DNA of 64,000 nt. Source: Phellopilus nigrolimitatus (Eukaryota; Basidiomycota; Agaricomycetes; Hymenochaetales; Hymenochaetaceae). The DNA lies in the NCBI GenBank assembly GCA_021029095.1, contig JAJOHG010000040.1, forward strand, positions 124,001 through 188,000. Reading direction: 5' to 3'. The notes below the pieces were generated by a model. The model did not search any database. It was not told where the DNA came from and saw only the letters and a list, made by a program, of their open reading frames with translations. The stretch's first letter is position 1. The number at the start of each line of letters is the position of its first letter. Made by a program: the position numbers and the translations under genes. This document shows positions 10,744 through 24,100 of the stretch, piece by piece.

Positions 10744-13700
10744 AGTGAACGCGTGTAAAAGGTTTCAGCAAGGCTTCGAAAGGTCGACTTGGGGAACGTG
10801 TCGAAAAAGCCCCCAACCTCAGAGACCTTTAAAGCAAACAGAGCCAGGCAAATTAAGAAAAGCTCTGATAGGATCTTCGACGCTTTAGTTAGGACGTTGC
10901 AAATAAAGCAGGCCAGATACAATTTGAGGGCATCCTTGCTGCTCGAAAATTCAGTGATACTTCATACCTGTCGATTGGAATCTGGTGTTGAACGCCGGTG
11001 ATACTAATCGTAGATGCGAGTGGCAAAGCCATCTAATGCGAAAATCACTTCGGGTACCAATTTTTGCGGCCTATATCTCCGCAAAGATGTGTCTCTGAAA
11101 CATTGACTGCGCATCGTCAGGTAAGAGCGAAAACAGCTAAAGAGATACCAAGAGTGCACCGTAGTACGCTGGCGAGACATTTATATCCTGTCATGCGGGT
11201 CAGAAGTGCTTGATCGACACTTCCTAGTAACATGTAAATCATTGTCTGTTGCGCACAGCTTCATCATCAGACTGAGGTTATAAAGAGCAGCCGATGGGCA
11301 TTTTTCGGCAAAGGAAGGTGTACGAATACCGCTGGGAATGAGATGATCAAAACGAATAATGTTGCGCAGGGATTGCGAAATACGAGTGCACACGTACTAC
11401 TGTCAATTGTGTGATCCGACCCAGAGCCAGCAAAAAAGAGATTAGAAATTACTAGATGCGAAAGAGTACATCGCATCATCAAGTACCGCACCGGAATCCT
11501 CGTTTTACCAATTTATAAACGAGTTGTCACGATCAAGTAGCGTGTGGCCAAGTTGCTTAGGGACACGTCTCTGATTTGCGCCCAAAGAGCATTTGAGACG
11601 CGTTCGACGGTCGTTGACAAGATCGCGAATACGATGATCACGAATAGAGATTGTGTTTTCCGCGCTCTTGGTACACAAATAAAGTGAAAATGAACGTCGT
11701 TTCATTCGTGGATCACGGAAAAAGTGCGTGGATAGCCCCGGTCAGACACTTCCAGAACTCGATAAGACGCCGACCGCCCCGTGGATCACTGCACCAGACC
11801 CATCCACAGATCCGTTCGCAAACTGTATCGCAGGTCTGTTTGTATTCACAAACCTGATTCTTTACCGACAGAGCGGAGAGCTCACACACCATGTTGCTGT
11901 GCTAATTCTATCAAATCTAACAAATACAGATTGAATTTAAATGCAAGGGAGACCAAGAGATGTGTACGCGACTTTAAACATCAGGATTCCATACTATGTA
12001 ACATCAATCAGTCAGTAAAAGAGCTGCAAGACAATATACTCACTGGACAATATACTCACTCGTACACGGCATTCCAAGGGAACCAGTGGACACCAAGACT
12101 CGCGCACCAGCAGGGGCCAACACGGCGCAAGCGGACCGCGCCAGATAAGCATCATAGCGAGAGCCGCAGAATCCCTCAATGCCCGAGAGACCTAGCCGAC
12201 TCCGGACATAAACTGTCAAACCATCGAAGACACGCGGTCCGAGTGCACTATTCTGCTCCGAATATGATCCTAGCTAACCAATGAGCCGCTCTCTCGACAC
12301 GCAGTGCTGCCAGTGCACCTTCGGCCACCCCCGTACAAGAGGTATCGACCAGCCGCCCGAGAAGTACCATGGCAAGAGTCTCCGAGGTTACGGGCAGTTT
12401 ACAAGGCCCGGGACCTGCGAGAGGAGCGGCGGCCTGGGAGTATCGGACATCTCTGCGCCTAACGGCGACGCGCACTGCTGGGAAACAGAACCAAGACAGC
12501 CAGTGAAGATCTGGACCAAAAACACTTGTTCCCCGCGAATGCTCTGCAAACAACTTCTGGATACGCACGTGGCGATTCTGGTTTCCGCGTGTCCCGTGCG
12601 GTTTCATCGTGAACTTAAAATGAACAGATAGAATAGCATGTCAAACCCACGAGCCTCTGCGCGGTCTGCAGGTCGACCGCTCGCGCACCTTAGACACACC
12701 GAGATTGACGGCAGTATAGGTAAGCACACGCACGACGTTGATGTAGAGCGGATCCGCATGCTTACCGCGACACCCGCGACACGATGAACAGCCCCTGAAG
12801 CTCGGCAGAGTGATGGGCATCTACGGCCCGCAGACACAGCGTATTCTGGGTGTTGAGACAGCAAGCACAGTGCTCTGGACACGAGCGCCTATTGCGATCT
12901 ATACGTCGCACTATAGCGTGCCTTCGCAACTCGGAGGCCAACGATGCCAACAGCACCGGCGAGTGCATTCTGAAAACTGTAGAGTAATGAGTGAAGGTTT
13001 CAGAAGCGAAGAGCAGAAAAAAACAGGTATAAGGAGAATATCACATACACAGTTTTGCGCTACTGTGTCTTCCGGAAACCTAAAGCACCATGGGATCACG
13101 CTCAACTGTCCGACACGACGCCAGTTGACCATATCGAGTACCAGGAGAGCTAGGTAGGCCGTGACAACGCAGAGTAAGCGTCGTGCAGCGCTAACGCCTG
13201 AACGCCAAGGGGCCTAGTCGTGATCGGGAAAAGAAGGCCGAGCTAAAAGAATAATCTATGAGCGACATGCGCGCGTTCAAAACGATGCGTGAGCTGCAGA
13301 CTAGTGTCCGGAGACATTTGAAGATAAGAAAAAGTCGTGCGCACCACGCAGTTTGAGGAAGTGAATGACCGTCGACGACGTATCCCCAGATACTCGTCTT
13401 TGTCCAGAGGGCGCTGGTTGTTGTCTGAGCAGATCCAGCGCTTTTGAATCTCGAGAGTCAGTTGGAGACATGAAGACGGTGCGAGATTTAGTCGAGCGCA
13501 TACTGTACGAACACGCGTGAAGTTGAGGACCGCAATGAATGCAGTTGACACACTCCGTACTTGACACAAAGTTCTGACGCGAGAACAAGCCCCAATAAGT
13601 ACCTGGAGACAAGCGGATGTATTCAGCAGTATGTACAACTGGCTTCTACAGATGTCTATGTCGACGTGCAGATGGTCAAGTTGAAGAGGATGAGCGCGAG

Positions 13701-16632
13701 GTTGAGGAAGATGCGGACGACGAACTCACAGATGTCCAGCCCTCAGCTAGCCCTGGCCACGATTCCGTCTCCGCTTCCTCGAGTCTTTCCCCGGATGTCG
13801 GTCGCCGAGAAGGCAGAATCACCGCCGCTGAGCGCTCAACGACGTCAGCTGAGCAATGTCAGGAGGTGTCGGTGAGCTTACATACGTAGGACCGGTCAAC
13901 TCAAGCCTCGATGACGTCATCGTTTCGCACACTTTGATTCCGGCCCGGCCTAGGTTTTTATTCGTTCTGAGGAGCGGCAAGATCAGTCCATTTACTGTGA
14001 TCACTTGTTTTGATCCATGAACTCGCTCCTATGTCTAGTCGTCTAGAGGAATCCGATGTAGTAAGCTGCCCAGCGGAGAATCACTTCGAACACAGAAAGC
14101 TGTGTCCCCGCAAAGTTATGATATCGGCGTCCCGTCTGAGCTGCTGCGTATTTTCTCTCCGCAACTCGCCCTGATTGGATGTTGCTGTTCAGCACCTGTG
14201 GGCACGACAGATGCAGACGCCGTCGATGCGCAGCTCGACCCCACCTCGACCGCCCGGCACACTCAGACAGCCTCCGCCGCGTGCAGATCCTCTAAGGCGA
14301 CTTCTCCGGTACTGCGAGCTTAGCTGCCGGCGTGGGACAGCCGGGCGAGCGCGCGCCGAATGACGTCGCAGAAACTTTGGGTGCGTTCTCTGCTCGCCGT
14401 CTGTCTCATCTTCGTATACTGACGGCATCCCTCCTTTTTTCGTGCTGCAGACCCAACGTCCACCGCCAAGACAACCCCCAGTGCGCCCTCCGCCGCGGCG
14501 CTCGCTCCACTCTGCAGCTCCGAGCGCGCCGTGCCCACCGCCTTTGGCCGTTCGGATATGGACGAAGCGAGCGCGCGTGCACAGCGACATCAGCAAAATC
14601 AACAACAACCGCCGTCAGCGCCCCGCACCCCGGCAACGACCGCGCAATTCCGCTCGTCACTGGAATTGGCCTCGCCACACCCTTCGAGGAGCGCGCCGTG
14701 CCGTGTCTGTGGTGGATTGAAGCCCTAGATCCGCGACGTCGTCTGCTCCGGTGCGGATGCTTACGAAGAGCCGACGCCGCCGCCGGAGGACGAGCCGCTA
14801 GCGGACGAGCACGCGCCTGCGCCGGATAGGGAGGATAGACCCGCTGAGCGCGCACAGAGCAGTGAGGGTGTGCAGCATGTCGACAGTGGCAGCGGCAGGG
14901 AGGGCAGAAGGAGGGCAGAAGGAGAGGATCGCGAAACCTGCGCGTCCACCGGTAAGGCGCTTGGCGTAGCGGGGTACGTATTTCCTTCCTTTCTTCTCAA
15001 GACAGTCAAGCTGATCAACTCGCTAGTATCCAGGAGTCAAATGTGATGGGCCTGCCGGCGGAGCGTCGCTGTAAAGGGCTGGGGTAATGATATGGTGCGT
15101 GCGCTCGTTCTCTTTCCTCTCTCGCCGTAATAATGCGATTCCCTCACTGTTTATAACACTCATCAGAAGCTCGCACAGGCGATCTCTAAAGTCGCGCTCG
15201 GAGCGGACACGCAGTCGCTGCACAGAAGCCGGACGCCGCCGCCTGGATGTGGAGATTATGGTTATGGGCATGTGCGCGCGCGGCCGTGTCCGTTTTGCCT
15301 TACTTTCGCACTTTCTCTTCGTTTTTATCGCTACCATACTCTGTCTAAAACCCGATCGCTTGTACCGGGACCTCTGCTTCGATTATCACCTTCTGGGCTC
15401 GATATTTCCAGACTGCGGGAGCAAGCGAGACGCATGTAGAGCCTTAGAACCTATATTTGTGAGTTCGTCATCCCCGTATTTCTTGATATCGTACTTATTG
15501 TCTCGCTCTCCAGCACGTCGATGTATTATAGTCATTTGTGAAACAGCCGCCAACGACAATATATAATATGTAGCGCCTCGTCCGCGCATGCCTCTCGCAG
15601 ACGACATCAATCGCTGAAAACTGCAACAGGAATACTGGCCGGATGGGGACAGCATACATCCCTCTATTCCCTCGGGTTCGAAAGTCATCTGCTGCCCGAA
15701 ATCACCACTAATCTGCGTATGCTGCTACTGTAGCTGCAGAGCTTTGGCGGTGAAAAAAACAAAGCGCATATAAGATGATCTCGTCGCGCCGCACGACGGG
15801 CACTGTGCAGTTGGGGCGCTGATCAACACTAGTCTGCTCACTGTCTCTCTTTCAGATCGTTCAAGGAAATTGGCGCCTTCCACGCGAATGGGGGAGACAG
15901 AACAACACGCTTGGCACAGGTGCGTATATACCGTCTTATCTCTCCTGAAGACGAACGAGCTAGTCGAACCCGTTTATCCATCTTCTCATGGAAACTGCTC
16001 GGAGCCTACGCAGGACCTCACAATTACTTACCCGTCAGCGCGAAGCACGCGCAGGCGTTCAGCAAAGCGCTCGGACAATTCTTGTGGATGCGGCGTGCAA
16101 AGTGGATGCTAGCGTTCGCGCTACTCACGCGCAGGGTGCGGGCTCGTGTACGAAGATTCCTTAGTTCTGGGCGAGAGTACCGAGCCTCAAGATGCTCGTG
16201 CAAGTCGGCGTGCTTTCTCTCCGACTGCTCTTGTCTTTCTCGTCGTCTTCGGCGCTAACGGACTATGTCGGACGTTCGCTCCCAGTGCACTGGTTAAGTA
16301 TGGCAAACCGGATGAGCAATACATGTTCGCCGTTAATGTATTATCGGCAACCGCATATACCTATTTCGTTTTGATATATGCAGTCCCGAGGGGGACGATC
16401 GCATTCAACTCGTATGTATAGATAAACTGGTATTTCTTCGCCCAGCGAGGATTATTTACATTGCAATGACGATTACATAAGGGCAGAACGAGACGGCAAA
16501 ATAAATAACAGATTGAACAGGAGTGCAGGCACGTTTGATCGTCCTACGCATCTTCTCTAAAACTGCTATTATAGTCAGCGAAGCCATAAGCAAATAGAAC
16601 AATGAAATCACCTTGGAATCCCCTTCACAAAA
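10744..16632. other. Array spacer B
   Basis: From about 110-130 bp upstream of the copy B start codon it carries the alternative class 2 upstream block (about 10880-11515, with TATCCTGTCATGCGGGTCAG), shared with spacers F and H. It then rejoins the common spacer (ACGCGTTCGACGGTCGTTG near 11590). It continues with blocks seen elsewhere: CAGAATCCCTCAATG near 12168, a TGACGTCA palindrome at 13911-13920, a CTCTGCTCGCCGTCTGTCTC block near 14388, and a GTGCGGGCTCGTGTACGAAG block near 16137. Open frames on both strands are short and not shared between spacers in a consistent way. I see no gene I can support. Confidence 0.55.
13911..13920. promoter_or_regulatory. ATGACGTCAT palindrome (CRE/ATF-like site), spacer B
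   Basis: A perfect 10-bp palindrome with the TGACGTCA core bound by CREB/ATF-type bZIP factors. It follows ACTCAAGCCTCG, and the same context recurs in spacers F and G, with a degraded form in H near 60490. Conservation in place suggests, but does not prove, a regulatory role. Confidence 0.4.
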
Positions 16633-16811
16633 TCAGGAAAACTTGATGTTGCTCATAGTCTTCATCCTGTAGCTGGTCCCTCCATTGGCTCCCCTCTCTC
16701 CAGCCTCCTTCAGATGGACCAGCAGGTGACTTCCCAGGACACAGAGAAGGCGGGGACTTCCTAAAACACCCAGGAGATTAGCCAGAAGACGGTTTGGGAC
16801 ATTCAACTGGT

Positions 16812-17112
16812 GTCAGCGACTGACTAGAACCAACTGTCCACGCCACATCACACAACAATCAGAGAGGTAAGGGAGATGTATTGCAATGCACACTAGCTAG
16901 GAGTATTGACTAGGTCGAAACTGGGGTCTAAGTACAGATATCTAGTCTACTTATATACCCAAACTTAGTGCGCACAGATCAAGCAGTGCACTACCTAATA
17001 TGGCTACTCTAGTGGAGCATGACATAAGCCTATCTAATGTCCGCTATTGTCCGTATTATCTAAGTGGCCATGATTTGTAAGGAAATAAGAAAATGAAAAT
17101 GATCGTTCATGA
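16812..17112. mobile_element. Small 301-bp insertion with 8-bp target duplication
   Basis: The bases CAACTGGT occur on both sides (16804-16811 and 17113-17120), while uninterrupted copies have a single CAACTGGT at this place. The insert has no coding potential and I see no good terminal inverted repeat. An 8-bp duplication is compatible with a hAT-derived MITE, but family assignment is open. Confidence 0.6.
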
Positions 17113-17337
17113 CAACTGGTATGAAATTATCTGCATAACATTGCAAAAGATAACCCTGTCAGAGTAATTAGCTTCTAACCCATTAGGGCATACCACGAGT
17201 CCTTGATACCCGTGGGTACCCGTGACCCGACCCGGACTGCAGATCCGTATTCACGGATTGTCGCGGGTCCGGGTCAAGGATTTGCACTTTTTCAATACCC
17301 GCGGGTAGTTCACATCTTCAAGCTTCGGCAGCGGTAT

Positions 17338-17934
17338 TTATTTGTATATTGTATGTATGTATAGTATGTACGGTAAATGTATAGTATGATTTAAACCTGC
17401 ATTGTCGCCAGACAAGAGCTTGTAGTCCATGTCCAACAGGCTCGAGAGCGAGGACAGGTCGTCAACAATGATGTTCGGGCCCGTCTTCGCCTTCTTCGCC
17501 TTCTGCGGAGACGGCGGCTTGTCCTTCACTTCGCGCTTGCGAGTGCGGGGCGTCTCGGTGCGTGCCCGCTTAAACGGCGAACGGCACGCGTCGTTGTCGC
17601 TGCCCACGGTGCTCGCGCTCACCGCCGACTCCGCATCACAATCTCCGAGCGCGTGCTTCGTGCCGCGCTTGAGCCGCAGAACGACGGGCGGCTGCTCCAC
17701 GGGTAGGACGTGCGCGCGCCGGGTGACCGAGACGCTCGCGAGCAGGTCGAGGCTGCCCGCGGCGGATGGGCAGGAGGTCATCCTCACGCTCGTACTCCTG
17801 GATCTCGGCCTTGGGTCTCTTGAGCTTCGAGCGCGTGCGCTAGCGGTGGCCTCCTTCTCGAACTTGAGCGGCCTGTGCTGGCGCGCGACGAGCGCGTCCG
17901 CGAAGCTCGGCGCAAGCTGCGTGAGCATGTGCAA
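17338..17934 (-). pseudogene. Captured host gene fragment in hAT element 1, unidentified
   Basis: A minus-strand frame reads TQLAPSFADALVARQHRPL, then a Ser/Arg-rich stretch, then a C-terminal part with KPPSPQKAKKAKTGPNIIV and DDLSSLSSLLDMDYKLLSG. The neighbouring frame holds LKRPKAEIQEYEREDDLLP, which looks like displaced real protein, so at least one frameshift exists. The composition (Ser/Pro-rich, basic patches) suggests a nuclear protein, but I recognise no family. There is a possible splice donor (GTTTAAA) after the LLSGDNA codons. Confidence 0.45.
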
Positions 17935-18099
17935 GGAATAGATACGTCAAGGGAATTGGACATGGGAAATGGGAAAAGAAATATGGCGAGTACGTCACCT
18001 CGTCTGCGGTTTGTCCGTTGCGCTAATCGTTCAAATCATTCTGTTCGTCGCTCTAATCATACAATCGACGCACGCGTCTTCGCATCCACGTCGTCGTCG

Positions 18100-19560
18100 T
18101 TCAGTCGTCGTGCACGTCATTGTCATAATTGCAACGTGTCCAGCAGGTCATTGTATGGGAACTACATCGCGGACCACGAGTCCATGCCGTGCTCCCCGTC
18201 CATGCCCAGGCCGCCGCCGCCGCCGCCCACCCTGTCTGGTTACCCATACCCGGGATGTCGAGCGTGAACGGCGGCAGTGTCGAGATGTCGATGTCGATCT
18301 CCCCGCCCATGCCTCATGCCTATCATCGAGTACCCGGCCGGCTGGCTGTGGCTCTGACTCTGGTTCGCGCACTGGCCCTGATTGTGGCCGGCGCCGTTGT
18401 CGGGCGACGGCGCGTACAGCGTCGGCATCGCCCACACGGGCAGCCCAAAGTCGTCGCTCCAGTCGCTGTTCGGCTTGGGCGACTCGGGCAGGCCGAGCGG
18501 CACCGCGCGCTGCGGCATCTGCAGCACCGAACCTGCGTTCGGCGAGAAGTGCTGCTGGCCCGGGAGGTAGAGGCGCTGGAACGAGGATGTCTGCGAGGAC
18601 AAGGGCGCCGGCGCGGACAGCGGACCGCCCGTCGACGGTGTGTTGGGGATGGCGATGTGCGACAGCACACGGACGCGGTTCGGCCTGGCCGTGTTGGGGA
18701 CCTGCTGCTCGTATATTTGGAACATGGTGTTGTGCTATGAAGTGATACGGTCAGTTATTTTGGTCGCTCGCGCTGCCAAACAACGGAGACTTACCTGCAT
18801 CTCGCCGCTAGCGGAGGAAAAGTCCGGGACCTGCCCAGAAAGGATCGTGAAGCCCATCGGGTTCATGGCGTCCGCGGGGAAATGGAAGCTCTGCATCGCC
18901 TGCTGCTCATGCGCGCCCATCCCGTAGTCTCCACACACACCCGCATTCTCTGACGACCGGCACATATCTGGCGACGACGTGACCATGCCTTGCTGCTGCT
19001 CCTGGGCACGCGCCGCCTCGCTGTGCGACTGAGACTGGTCGATTGGCGACGGCAAGGATGATGGGAGGAGCGTGGGGATTTTGATCGCCTACGGGAAGAG
19101 GTCAGAGGGCATAGGTGGCGGGGTCGGGGCGCCGGGCGCGGACGTCGAACGACGGCCTTGCGGGAGGACGAAGCTCAGCGGGCCGAGGCTCTGGACGGTC
19201 TGCGCAGGGATCTGCGCAGAAAGCGAGTGTCCGTGTCCGTGCCCATGCCCGTGACCATGGTGACTGTGGTGGGCCGGTCCTGTCTGGAGTGTGAAGCGAG
19301 CGGGTTGCGCGTGTCGATCGAGAGCCCGTTCGAGAGGGAGGGCATCATGAGCGACATGGGGAGCGACTCGGAGTTGGCCATATCGAAGTCGCCGTCGGCC
19401 GCGTCGAACTCGCGCAGCTGGAAGTGCTCGCCACCCGCGTAGCTGTCGCCGGAGTCGAAGTCGGTGAAGTCCTCCGAGTCGACGGTGCTCGCGGAGCTGG
19501 ATGTGGACGCGGTGCTGGTGCATGACAGCGTGAGAACACGGGCAGGTGCTCACTAACATG
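18100..19560 (-). pseudogene. Captured fragment of an unidentified Gln/Ser/His-rich protein in hAT element 1
   Basis: Reading from 19560 downwards on the minus strand: an acidic Ser-rich part (DSEDFTDFDSGDSYAGGEHF), a His-Gly repeat near 19250, LGPLSFVLPQGRRSTSAPG, a Gln-rich part (ARAQEQQQGMVTSSPD), then after a plausible intron (about 18734-18794) MFQIYEQQVPNTARPNRV and more low-complexity sequence. Decay is visible: a frame change near 19300, an in-frame TAG at 19088-19090, and a 7-bp tandem duplication at 18308-18321 that shifts frame. It resembles the disordered region of a transcription regulator, but no DNA-binding domain is included. The retained intron implies DNA-level capture, not retroposition. 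Confidence 0.5.
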
Positions 19561-21187
19561 TTTTCTTTAGTCTTTACTATTATAATAAATGCTACATAAT
19601 ACTACAAAAACCCGTAAGGACTCGTGAACTAACCCGTCGACCCGCTTGACCCGCACCCGCGGGTTTCTGAGGACCCGTGGATCCGAGTCTCAACGGGTCC
19701 GGGTCAAGGCGGGTCCGGGTTGAGCTTTTTTCGTCACGGGTGACCCGCCAACGGGTCCGGGTCAACCCACAGGTGGACTCGTGGTGAGCCCTATAACCCA
19801 TTAGCCATGCATGAATGAAAACATACATAATAAAATAAACAGCCTGGTCTTGGATGAGGACCTTGACAAGGGTGAACTGGCTGAAACCAGCTGTCTCTCT
19901 CCAGTGTTCTGCAGCCTTATAGAGTGCTAGAACCATTAGAATAATTGCAAACAGCACTGGAGCAGCCCTGTTCAAACTTCCAAGTCAATTTAAGAGCTTT
20001 CCCAATAACACCAGCACTAACCAGGATAAAGAAGACCACACTTTTGGAGGGTTTCTGTTCCCTCCACAATGTGTTACACCTTGTGCAAGCTCCAATACAA
20101 CAACTGAAAATCACGATTAGAAAATGACACAGGATGAACAAGTATTCTTACTCTCTTCATAGATATTGCCATATATAGAAAGACCCAGCATAAATGCAGC
20201 CTCCAGTCCAAATAGAGTCCTCAGACATGCAGCCAACCTCTTATCTGTTGTTTATTAAACTCTAGCAGTGATTTTCAGTATTAGAAATGCTCACCCTGGT
20301 GGTAAAATGCTAGCACCCTTATCAGAAGAATATCTGCAAGACAATAGTGTTGGATGAATGTGTTGAATATAGTAAATAGGGAGACAATACAGTCAATTAA
20401 AAGGATGGTCATCCAGTCTTCCCTGAAGTGAGCAAGATGTTCTTCTGTGCATTATTCAGAAACTCACCGGCTAGATCATTAATCCAGGTAAAGCCAGGGC
20501 CTTTCAATATTATCAGTAGAGACTGGAATGCGGAATCTGAGTGCTTACACCTATAAATGAAGTTTAAAGTTAGCCGTAGTAAGCTATAGTACAGTGATCA
20601 GAAAAAGCTTGCAGTGTTTTATTTGCTCGAAGAGTATAAACTATAAAAGGCAGTGTCAGTAGACATTCATTGTTTTGGTGCATACCCAGTAAAGCTTTGA
20701 CTTACACGTTATATAGGAAAGCGCTCCAAGAATCCCAATGTAGCGGTTCTGAAACCATCTGTTAGAGCAGTTAATCAAAAGAAACCGTAAAATATCATTT
20801 ACTGCAAAGTAAACAAAGCTAACAAAGCTGCAAGGAGAGCTCTTTATTGCACGTGAAAACTAAGCATATGCCTGGTGCCGATATTAAACAAGTGGCGTAC
20901 CCAGAAGTATTTAATCTAAATGATGTAATGATCAGCTAAGGCATGAAGACGATAATGCTAGGCCACATTTACCTCCTTGTCCATAGTGATAACTAAAAAT
21001 AAAAATATCATTAGATTTTGAAACAACTGGTATCTGACATGTCAACCGAGATGTAAAACTCACTCGTGTCGTAGACCAAGAGAGTTAGGATTGCCACTTC
21101 AATGTAATGTGCAATATCTATCTCTGAGATGATAAGTGGCACTAGGCTTGGATCAACAGGCCCGGCGTCAGAGCGTATAGAATGCAT

Positions 21188-24100
21188 AGTGAATGCGTGT
21201 AGAAGGTTTCAACAAGGCTTAGAAAGGTCGATCGGGGAATGCGTCGAGACTGTCCCGCGACCTCAGACATTTAAAGCAAAGAGAGCCGACCAAAAGAACG
21301 AAAGCTCTGATAAGATCTTCGAAGCATTTTCGCTTGATCGTACTTGGCGTATACTGCTAACGGCGTTGATGTACTGGCAGCGGTCTCAGACGGGGTGCTA
21401 GAGCTCCAGGATCATACTGCATCCCGGCGTTTGATATACTCGCGTCTTCGACTAAATTATGATGCAACCGGCGTTCTTGATGTTGACATAGAACTGCAGG
21501 AAAACAAGGCAGCATGTGCATTACACGCGCTGCCCGCGTAGGCGAGTCTTCTGCGGTGCATGTAATATCGATGTGCATTTGAGTCGAGCTTAGATCCGAT
21601 CCCCATAGAAGAGATAACCTGATAACAAAGCCTCGAGATGCGAGCGTCTGAGACGTGTTCGGTGGTCGATGGTAAGGAGTCGTATGCGGTGTTCAACAAT
21701 AGAGAGCGAGCTTCCGCGCCCCGGTGTACAGATATAGTAAAGGCGAGTAAAATTTCATTCGCTGAATTCATTACAAGTACCTTGATAAAAATCGTAACCA
21801 GACATCCCCAGAGTTCGACGCGAAGCAAGGTTCGCAAGAGGAGCGTCGGGCGTCTTAAATTTGGATGTGAGCACACAGAAAGCGGCCGGGCCGCTGTGGT
21901 CCTTGGAGAGACTGGACCGCCATTCTTGACATTTTAAGCGCCTTACATGTTCGGAATGTAGCCTAAGGTTGCGGCAAAGATAGAAGATTGAACAATGCGC
22001 TTCCCATGCGAGGCGATGACGGTCGAGAAGCCTACAGCAAAAGTCATAGCCCTCTCATATATCCGCGATCAGGGAAAAGTAGAATGTTGGCTCCGGACAT
22101 ACGCGATCAAGCTACAAGAACACCAGATATGTTTGACGTCCACGTCCATCAGGATCCAGGATAGTACCGCCTCGGTTCCGATCACGCATTGGCTGGCGAG
22201 CAGTGCTCTCTCTCAGGCGGACCACGTGCGTGCTCGGGTTCTCCGCATACGCGTCCATAAAGCGGATCACCTGGAAACGTCCTACTATATATTCTATTGG
22301 TGTGTTTCGTCGCGTGCGCCAGTCTCGCGAGGCCCTTGCGCGGTGTACGGCCACCGTTATCCGGGATTGTCCTCGGGCCAGCAAGCACAGGAGCCTGCTT
22401 TCCTGCTCGCACATCGAAGAACAGTCAGAGGCGCAGAGCATATCACACGAGGTGAAATCAACATTGCCTTGACCGTAACCGAATTCTTCTAACGCGACAT
22501 AGGGCCTCGGAGAAAAGGGCCGAGGGAGGAAAAAGAGGGGAACCACGGCATTCTTCTGTTTTTCGATCATCCGATCAGGAAGTACAGCGCCGCACGCACG
22601 AGACATGCAACACGAGCTCTCACCTTGAGTCGGCGCACTGTATCAGGAAGGTTAATGACGGCGGTGGGGATGTCTGTGACTATGCGCTACATCCAGTCAA
22701 GATTTACGGTTCATTTCAGTATTTGAGAAGTGTTATAGCGAAGACGTGCCACTCACGCTAGGACTCTTTGTCCTGACGCATGGCGGACTGGGCAGCTCAA
22801 TGGGGTATTCAGCTCAGAGTTTAAAGCAGTATGGTAGCTTAGTGTCTACGTCCTGGAGGGGCGTATAGAAGAAGAAGAAAAGAATAACAAAAACTACCAA
22901 TGTTGAGTGCTCACCCACGTCGGCAAAAACGACGTGAGACTCTGGAGGTGCCGGTGAGTTTAGGGCAGGTCATTGCTCAGCTTACGGAGATGGGAGATAC
23001 CGAGACCGTGTCACGCCGCGCGCGTACCTGCTTGAGCGCGTCGCGGGCGCGCTCGGTGCTATCCCGCGTGGGTAGTACCGTATTTCTCCTCCGCATTTTG
23101 CTCTGACTAGGTGTTACGGGTTCAGCAGCTGTGGGATCGACAGACGCAGACACCGTCGACGCGTAGCTCGAACCCCGCCTCGACCGTCCGGCACGTCCAG
23201 ACCGCCTCCGCCGTGCGCAGGACCTCTAAGAGACCAGAACGACTTCTCTGGCCGAATGACGTCGCAGAAATTCTAGGTGCGTTCTCTGCTCGCCGTCTAT
23301 CTCATCTTCGTGTCCTGATGTCATCCCTTCCTTTCTCCCGTCGCAGACCCGATCTCCGCCGCAGAACTCGTCGTTTCATGCATCCCCAGTGCGGTCTCTT
23401 CCACCGCGGCGCGCGCTCCACCCCCCATCTCCGACCACGCCATGCCCACCGCCTCTGGCCGTTCGGATACGGACGCAGCGAGCGCGCCTGCAGCAGCGGG
23501 CAGCAAAATTAACAGCAACAGCCGCCGTCAGCGCCCCGCTCCCCGGTACCGAGCTCGCCATTCCGCCCGTCTCCAGAATCGGCCTCGCCACGCCCTTCGA
23601 GGAACACGCCACGCAGTGCCTGCGGTGGATGGAAGCCCTAGCTCCGCGACGCTGTCTGTTCCGGTGAAGGCAATTACAAAGAGCGCGTGAGTGCCGACGT
23701 TGCCGCCGAAGGACGAGCCGCTGGTGGACGAGCACTCGCCTGCGCTGAATAGGGAGGATAGACGCGCTGAGCGTGCACAGAACGGTGAGGGCGTGCAGCG
23801 TGTCAACAGTGGAAGCGGCAGGGAGGGAAGAGGGAGGGCAGGGCGGAGAGGATCGCGGAACCGTTTCGTTTCTTCCCTTTCGAGCCAGTCAAGCTGATCA
23901 ACTCGCTAATGCGTCCAGGAGCAAAATGTGATGGGCTTGCCGGCGCGGCGTCACTTCGAACACAAGAGCGCGTCCCTGCAAAGGGCTGGGGTAATGATAT
24001 TGTGCGTACATTCATTCTCTTTCCTCTCTCGTTGTATTAATGCGATTCGCTCGCTGTTTCTAGCATTTGTGCGGAGCCCTGTGATACCGGATGCCGCGCT

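Larger units (their letters stand above)
17184..19793. mobile_element. Non-autonomous hAT element 1 with captured host sequence (Pack-type), 2610 bp
   Basis: It is flanked by an exact 8-bp duplication, TAACCCAT (17176-17183 and 19794-19801). The ends are inverted repeats TAGGGCATACCACGAGTCC and, at the right, the complement of TAGGGCTCACCACGAGTCC. Subterminal regions are full of CGGGTCCGGGTCA-like motifs on both sides. TA-start termini, 8-bp duplication and dense subterminal repeats point to the hAT superfamily. No transposase frame is present. The interior is GC-rich coding-like sequence on the minus strand, with introns, that looks host-derived. Confidence 0.85.
16633..21187 (-). pseudogene. 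DUF6533 membrane protein gene, array copy C (two insertions)
   Basis: Exon 1 starts at 21187 (MHSIRSDAGPVDPSLVP). The last exon begins near 17150 and ends at 16633 with MKTMSNIKFS. That exon is split by a 301-bp insertion (16812-17112), which should destroy the C-terminal membrane segment. The preceding intron holds a 2.6 kb hAT element (17184-19793). The penultimate exon (about 19835-19975, LALYKAAEHWRETAGF) is intact. The exon with PRSFVSLIYF has a TAG just after the acceptor used in copies B, D and F; splicing at that TAG would keep the frame, as may happen in copy E. Confidence 0.8.

Noticed and set aside
18201..18240. CCG trinucleotide run as a microsatellite of note
   Set aside because: Short, and reads as Gly/Ala codons of the captured minus-strand fragment.
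18129..18740. Long plus-strand frames (203 and 258 codons) across hAT element 1
   Set aside because: They are antisense to the intron-bearing minus-strand fragments and consist of Arg/Ala/Gly runs.
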